From the NCBI RefSeq assembly GCF_963678635.1, contig NC_087070.1:34053955-34117954 (forward strand): DNA of 64,000 bases. The letters are read 5' to 3'. Source of the stretch: Symsagittifera roscoffensis. Taxonomy: Eukaryota > Xenacoelomorpha > Acoela > Convolutidae. The notes beneath the pieces are model-generated. The model searched no databases and was not told the DNA's origin. It was given only the letters and a program-made list of their open reading frames with translations. How positions within the stretch are numbered: position 1 is the first letter of the stretch; each line of letters begins with the position of its first letter. The position numbers were made by a program, and so were the translations under genes. This document shows positions 57,766 to 64,000 of the stretch, piece after piece.

Positions 57766-57890
57766 AGGTTCTTATGCTTAAAGAACCGAATGCTTGAAAA
57801 GTTTCAACCAATCAAAATCGCTAAGCGTTATTATTGGCTAAATGCCTTTCCCACTAAATCGAAGTCAATATTAACAGAAAAGGTATCAAA
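57766..57890 (+). repeat. Dispersed repeat, copy 2 (partner at 34771-34895)
   Basis: Same order of blocks as copy 1 with few differences over ~120 bp, and also follows a short G run (ACGGGGAGG). Confidence 0.6.
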
Positions 57891-58396
57891 TCAGTGGAAA
57901 ATAATCAAAAGTATTACAAATTGCTGGTTAGGTTACAACCGCATTACTATTCAGATAATCATCAAGATTAATGAGTTCAAAATCATAAAAAATTTTCGGT
58001 CTTGATAACTTATCTGCTTATAATCTAATCGGTCAATAGTAACTTTAATGGCCTGGATTTATTTTCTAACTTTCAAATTTTTGCGATTTACTTTAAGATT
58101 TTGAAAATCCGTGCTGTGGCAACTACGCCGACAAAACCTAAGCAGATAAACCCGATTTCAACAATTTTCAACAAATTTCCAGACTTATTTCCGAAAAAAA
58201 GTAACCAAAAGACCAAAATATCTTCACTTGAAACTGAAAAACTTGCAACTATTTCTACATGTGGCAATAATTTCGCCCATTACATTAAAATATTGGAAGA
58301 TTTTAAATTTAAGACATCTTGTTTGAAAAAAAAATCAGAGCGTTTCCCCACGCACGGTTAAATTAATTTTTTTCAAGTCGCTTTATTTATATATAC

Positions 58397-61300
58397 CTGT
58401 CGTGCTTTCGTCCAAAATGATGAGTTTCGGAAATCCGATGAAAGCGACCATTGTCGACACTTTCCTCTTCGTCCCACCGCTACACCTTCCAAGCAGTTTG
58501 CTCATATGCGCACTAACATCTAACACACGTACCATATAATCCATCTGTTGCTGGATCTGTTCTTTTGATAGACCTCGCATTTGGCCGAACAGCTCAATGA
58601 TTTTTGAAACTTTGAGATACTTAGGAACCTTGTCCATCTGCGAACAATAACCGATGTCTTTTAGAACCGCAAGTGGGTTCATAGCAACTGATTTTCCGGA
58701 TATAGAAACAGAGCCTTTCTGTAGCCTATTGCCTCCAGTAAGGATTTCAAATAATGTACTTTTTCCAGCACCGTTCACTCCTAGCAGCGCGTAGCATTCG
58801 CCTTTCTTAACATTCAAACGCATCCCTCGAAGCGCTCGGGTTCTTTTCATCAGGGCACAACCGTCACCTTTACAGCAAGAACACACTCCAACACTAAGTT
58901 GTCTGTAAGTATGATACACCTTCCGTCCGTGTATCGCAAGCTGAGAGCTCTCGGAACCTTCTACTTGAGATTCATTTTCATCACATTTATCGTCTATTCC
59001 GGAGAATAACGCAGATATCGCGTTTATAACAATTCTACCTGCCATTGACTCAATCATAAAAATAAGAACAAAAAATATGCTCAATTGTATAGCCCAACTG
59101 TGAATGGCAACTTTTTCCGTTTTTTGTTCACTATTCAGTAGAATAGGAATAGTATTTATTGGAACACTGTAAAGTGGTGCAACTAGAATCCAAAACAGAT
59201 TTGAAACCTGGAGCAAACCTTTTTTTGCATCCCCCATGGAAAATACAGCAAAATATATGACGCCCGAAACGAAAGTAATTAATAGCTGCACGATCACAGA
59301 TTTCAGGAACTTGGTTACTAGGATGGCAAAACATGCAAAAGCGAATGAGAAAAGAGCTATTGCATCTAACAGCTTGTACGATGGTATCTTTTCTTCTGCG
59401 CCTAATTGTGCAACATACGGCACTTGTTCTGTTAAAATCACAATTGCAAAGAAGTAAGCAAAAATGATGAAAAATAAGGTGATCAATCTATAGGTAAAGG
59501 CGAACAAGGGGTGAGCGCCATTTGCTCGGTAAAATGACGAGAGTCCAACTTCGTTTCGACTCGCTTCAACTCTCAAAATGAAAAATAGCAGACAAAAGTA
59601 GATGATCGGCTCCAAAAAGTAGAAAATAGTGCCTTTGCACTGGTCCTGCCTTTCACTCTTATGCTCTTCATAATCAGCATATAAATAACTTGAGCCATCA
59701 TCATCATCAGAAACCTCCTCCTCAAAATAAACAACACTAACATTAACCGGTAACTCAGATAGGAATGCTGGTTTTATATACAAGTTCATCAGTAGCAAAA
59801 CACACAAAATTGAGCTACTTTGAAAATGATTATTCGGCGCACATTGGACTTCGCCGCCATCGGTAAAGTTCAGGAAAAAAGGGTACGTATTGAAGATTTC
59901 ACCAGGTTTATCCAAATACTCATCCAGAATTGTGTCCAAACTTTTATTCGTAACCGTTGTTACTCCATTTTTAGAGAGTATGTTTGTAATGTTGGACAAT
60001 TCCGGCTCAAATGTTTGTCCAAAAATGGCAACTTTTGGGTTTTTGCTTATGGTAGCTGGTGTCACAGTGATATTTCCATTTTGGATAATATTTTCACTGG
60101 TGAACAAACTATCATCCAGATTGCACAGCAGCATGACGACCTGAGGAAAGGCGAAGAAAAAGATCGTATAAACGACAAAAAATATCCAATTTTCCACAAA
60201 AATGCGCAGGAAGTCGACATAGAACGAGAACTTGAGCTGGTTGAGAAACCAAATATGTGAAGGGTTATTTTCGAAATTTAAACTGGAAGTGTTGTCGGCT
60301 AAGTCAAGAAGACCTTCGTCAAAATCCGTATCTAGAACAGCATTTTCTGCATCTGCCTTACTATCACAATTACTTTGTGTTGTTTTAGTCGACAGAGAAA
60401 CGAATACGTTTTCAAGCGTTGCCGCGTTGAAACTGTATCCAAGTCCGGCTGTATCCAGTTGTTTCAGAATAGCCGGAAGAAAACTTGCCAATTCCATTGG
60501 AACCTGGAAAGTTCCATTTTCTTCGCTACTGGGAAACTTAACTTCTGCACAATTCTCGGAGACTACCGCTCTAACTTTTTGATCGTAAGCCTTCTCATAT
60601 GTGAACGTGTAACCAACTCCGAAAAGAGACTTGAGGTAAGTGGACGATCCGATTGCTTTCAGTTGACCTTCAGAAATGATTGCGATGCGTTGCGATAGCA
60701 CGTCTGCTTCTTGCATGAAATGCGTGCATAGAATCACTGATTGCTGTGGATTCGCTTTTTGCTGCGCCTGGAAAAAACTCCAAAGCGTCTTGCGAGTGGC
60801 AGCGTCTACAGCCGAAGTCGGTTCGTCTAAAATAACCAGCGGCGAATTAGCTATGTAAGCCATCGCTATGCACACTCGTCTTTTCTGACCGCCAGAAACG
60901 TTCCTTGGTTTTGTATCCCTTTTTTCCGTCAATTGCAGAAATTTTAGAAGCCAGTCAGCACGTTCCGAATTATACTTAGCGTTTTTCAACCGACAAACCA
61001 GCTTTAAATGCTCAGTCACCGTGAGTCTATAGAAAAAGCGATCATCTTGAGGACAGAACGATAGATTATTCAAAGCTGCAATTCTATCGCAGCTTAAATC
61101 AATTCCTCCAACTTTAACAAATCCTTCACTTGCCTCATAGAACCCCGATATGATGTTCATCGTGGTAGATTTTCCCGCTCCATTTTTGCCTAGGAGTCCC
61201 AAAATTTCTCCGGGGTTAATTGAAAAGGAAACATCAGTAAGTGCCTGGAAACCGTTGGGATAACTCATGGAAAGATTTTTCACTTCTACAATAGGAGGTT

Positions 61301-62187
61301 TACTGGTAGACATTTCATAGCGTTCGTAAAACCTCTCCAGATGTTCATTTGCATGTGGCTTCTGCTTTAGTCCGAGAAGAAGCGTGTCTAAATTCAATGC
61401 ATTCCGAATCAAGTCCAAAAAGTACTTGAAGTTAACCAAGAAGAGAATTGAGCAGACAATTGCTACTGTCAAAATGAGCAACAATGTTTCCAGCCCCGTT
61501 CCAAAGAAATCATGCTGTTTCATGTTGAAAGTACTGGTTAGAGTAGACAGGGAGAGACCTTCTCTTGAGAACTCGGCGCTCTGAGCGAGTTTGAACCAAT
61601 TGAGGGCTTGTGTTATTGGGTGCAGCAGAAGAAGATTTCTCACAACTTGCGAAGTCGGCAGCGGCAGACCAGTCTGAGTCCAGATATAAGAGAACAGCCA
61701 GATAATCATCATTTGGAAAATGGCAAAGAGGTAAGACATAGTGCCTCTTACAAACTTGGCCGAGAACAAAGCCAAAATAGCCGCACCGAAGAACACAAGA
61801 GTCATGCAAAACCAGAGAAAAACTATATTGGTGGCCATGGTGAAAATGAATGGCACCAGTTGGACCATACTAATCATTGACCATACCATGGCCTGCAGGA
61901 TCTGGGATATGTACCATGCGATCATTTGTTCAGTTGGAGACACGCCCAATGACCATAAAAGTAGCTCAGTTCTGATTCGCTTGTCCTGGTAAAGTTCCGA
62001 AAGAACAACACAGTAGAATAACACAACGCAGATACTGAATGTGTCTATTACAGTGAACACGTTTCGATCTTTCTGCACATTGATGAATGGAGATGGTTCA
62101 ACAGTAACCGTTCTGTCCATTGTATAGCATAAATGAGAAAGGCTACTCCACAAATAGTGAGAAAGTTGATTCTGGGCACCAGTCGTG
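58397..62187 (-). CDS. ABCA-family ABC transporter, main 3.8-kb exon
   Basis: Begins after acceptor CTTTGTTTCAG (62188), phase 2, and ends at donor ACAG|GT (58397). In order: end of the first extracellular domain; about five membrane helices with the family-type QDKRIRTELLLWSLGVS loop; NBD1 with Walker A GKNGAGKST (about 61160-61195), signature NVSGGQKRR (about 60880-60905) and Walker B VILDEPTS; a regulatory segment; a helix and large second extracellular domain with several N-glycosylation sites; further helices; NBD2 with Walker A GVNGAGKST, signature CSGGTKRK and Walker B LIILDES. The frame is unbroken for more than 1260 codons. ABCA proteins move lipids across membranes; the substrate cannot be told. 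Confidence 0.93.
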
Positions 62188-63219
62188 CTGAAACAAAGTC
62201 TTTCTTTACTAATCATTTGCTATTGGTTTCCTCCAACTTTTCACCAAAAATATCTGCGGCTGACAAAATTGGATCTTGAGAAAAATGACCATAAAAGTTC
62301 TTGCATCTTATCAAGCGTAAACAAGTAAAAGCAGGCGATAATTCTTTGAAAATGGAAAAAAAACTATGCATTTCAAGGATAGTAGATCTTCAAACACAAC
62401 CGTATAAAACGCTCGATTAACCAATTGCTTATGTAAGTTTTGCAAAAAAACAAGTTTTAAACTTGATCAAACAAAAAAACTCATATGGGTAATCGAAAGA
62501 GAGCAAAAATAGTTAAAAAAAATTGAAAATTTTTCGTTCGTAATTACATATAATTTTGCGTTGAATTGTCGTAAAAACAGCTTTTTTTAAAATAACCACA
62601 AACTGAATTTTGTGATGAAAAAATTCTGCCAAATTCGTTATGCGGGGATAAAATCTTAAGTTGACACAGTTTTCACTATTTTGAAGCAAAAAATGCGTGA
62701 TCGTGAGAAAAAAAACAGATGGAAAACATGCAAAAGTGTTGGTTTATGCATTAATACGTCAAAGTTTAAAATTTTTGCGGAGGCACTTAGCATAGTGCGG
62801 CGTTCACTTCGTGGTCGTCAGATCGTTCAATCAATCCCCCGCCATGGTAATGAAAGTATGTGAGGACAAGCTCTCACTTGACATCTAGCTACAGGTCTGC
62901 CACAGCCTGACCGATTTCGGCTGCACCACGTGAAAGTTCTTGACACAAAAAACGGCCTTGAGTCGCAAAAAAAAGAGCTTGCCTCAACAAAAAAAAACTG
63001 AGTCTGGAACAAGGAAAATAACCGAAACGTACTATGCGCAGACAGGCTGGATAGCCTTTCATAGATCCTCTACGAATCGCAGAAACCAGAATTACTATTA
63101 TTTTGAACTTACTTTTTTTAAAAACTTTTTGGCCACCAAAAAAATTTAAAAAATACTTTTCCGACCAAAAAATTACTTTTTCCCCATTCGCTGGTTATCG
63201 TTAATGTTCATGCACTGAC
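62188..63219 (-). other. ABCA intron, 1032 bp
   Basis: Donor CAG|GTCAGT at 63219 and acceptor CTTTGTTTCAG at 62188, phase 2 on both sides. AT-rich; I see nothing else in it. Confidence 0.6.
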
Positions 63220-63392
63220 CTGATTTCAAAATCACTGTAGGAATAGTCGTCAATCTCCAGCCATAACAGATGATTTTCGAGTTTGCCGCCGCGCAATTTG
63301 TAGGAATCACTACACGTTAGTGAAAAGGAATGATCTACATAAACATCATACAGATCACAGACATTTTGCAAGATTTGCTTCATGACACTGAC
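63220..63392 (-). CDS. ABCA transporter, upstream exon (first extracellular domain), probable
   Basis: Flanked by acceptor TTTTTCTAG and donor CAG|GTCAGT. Read in phase with the next exon it gives ...NHLLWLEIDDYSYSDFEI joined to STTGAQNQ, which resembles the ...VF...Y.IR(F)S... segment of ABCA first extracellular domains. 173 bases, phase 0 to phase 2. The first transmembrane helix and start codon must lie further upstream, probably beyond the window. Confidence 0.6.
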
Positions 63393-64000
63393 CTAGAAAA
63401 ACTGGATGAAATTTTTTTTTATTTGGCCGGAAAAATTACAAATTAAAATCAACATCTCAAGTTTGGTGTCAATTTTTCTCATTTAAGAGCATATCTTTCC
63501 CATCTGTAAAATGATTGCAAGATAAATTTAGAAATAAAATAAAGCCGAACCTCCATGAAAAATTCAACGTGACCAAACTTGGAGACTTCTCCAAAAAAAA
63601 CAATAATAAACGTCCTGAATGAGTGAAAAATGACTTCCTTCATTTACACTTATAAGAAACTGGATTTCAGAAAACATGTTATGTTGACCTGACTTGGCGT
63701 TGTGGTCTATTAACAACTTTATCAACAGCAACCAAATGAAAAAAGAGATTAACGAAAAGCAGTTCTTTACCTGTTGTACAAATTCGACTCATTTTTTTAA
63801 AAAGCATAAATTCCTTAATATAACATGGAAAACTTTTACAAATTCTGAAGACTTGGCTATATCTGGAAAGTAATTATAACAAACCAAAATTAAACAAGCA
63901 AAGACGGTTGCTTGCCAAGAGCAACATTTGTCTTAAAAAGCAAATAACAAGCAAAAAAATTTGGATAGGAAAACTTTCGAAAACTAAGAAAAATGTTCTA
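63393..64000. other. Upstream ABCA intron or flank, no exon assigned
   Basis: AT-rich. A donor-like CAG|GTAAAG on the minus strand near 63770 follows a short ATG frame, but its phase does not fit the next exon, so it was not called. Confidence 0.3.

Larger units (their letters stand above)
41622..58396 (-). other. ABCA intron of 16775 bp hosting Polinton B
   Basis: The donor ACAG|GTATAT lies at 58396 and the acceptor at 41622-41623; phases match (1). The intron holds a complete Polinton insertion (41687-54351) whose left end is only about 64 bases from the 3' splice site, plus SINE-like and other repeats at 54360-58390. Confidence 0.85.
54358..58396. other. Intron sequence right of Polinton B: repeats, no gene
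   Basis: Contains the third SINE-like copy (55315-55550), a second copy of the family at 35930-36180 (55780-55990, TTGAGTTTCTGTT..TTTTTGG and TGCGAATTAG shared) and the dispersed repeat at 57766-57890. Short open frames have no supporting features. Confidence 0.55.

Noticed and set aside
59820..60700. Plus-strand open frames over the ABCA exon (up to 146 codons)
   Set aside because: Antisense shadows of a long, clearly coding ABCA exon with intact motifs.
63760..63800. Upstream ABCA exon ending CAG|GTAAAG on the minus strand
   Set aside because: The donor is good but the only open frame ends in phase 1, while the next exon needs phase 0; no protein similarity.

Overview
This is animal nuclear DNA, probably from an invertebrate. 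It is AT-rich, its genes have GT-AG introns, and it carries a split ABCA-type transporter gene, tRNA-derived SINE-like repeats, a Tc1-type MITE, a GIY-YIG retroelement remnant and two Polinton/Maverick (adintovirus-like) elements. The species cannot be named from the sequence alone.

Region 1 (1-~19985) is Polinton A; its left end lies outside the window. Left to right it carries: a broken protein-primed DNA polymerase B on the minus strand; a divergent CCAAT-box promoter; three small accessory genes; a conserved 176-aa accessory gene; a degraded stretch; a gene that looks like a Maelstrom/DnaQ-fold nuclease; a 4.5-fold tandem array of packaging-ATPase cassettes (1327-bp period); a retroviral-type integrase whose second catalytic Asp is Asn; and the virion block (penton-like minor capsid, basic core protein, double-jelly-roll major capsid, adenain-type protease). 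Its right end is a tandemly doubled 581-bp TIR-like repeat ending in a poly-C tract. Most genes carry only one or two lesions.

Region 2 (19992-~35250) is repeat DNA: 3.5 tandem copies of a ~2.6-kb unit with a Penelope-like GIY-YIG C-terminus, a degenerate ~170-bp satellite, a tRNA-like SINE head, a GC-rich block and long poly-G tracts.

Region 3 (35284-63392 and beyond, minus strand) is an ABCA transporter gene. I could join four exons: 63220-63392 (extracellular domain), 58397-62187 (membrane domains and both nucleotide-binding domains up to Walker B of NBD2), 41526-41621 (D-loop to H-loop) and 35284-35771 (C-terminal regulatory domain and stop). Phases match at all three junctions. The introns are about 1.0, 16.8 and 5.75 kb.

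The 16.8-kb intron holds Polinton B (41687-54351), with ~430-bp TIRs beginning AGTAGTAG and a perfect 6-bp target duplication GCATTA. B encodes a deleted polymerase B plus decayed homologues of A's accessory genes in opposite orientation, and no recognisable capsid, integrase, ATPase or protease gene. Comparing A with B shows which lesions are private and which are shared. The most notable shared one is an in-frame amber codon inside the same small gene.
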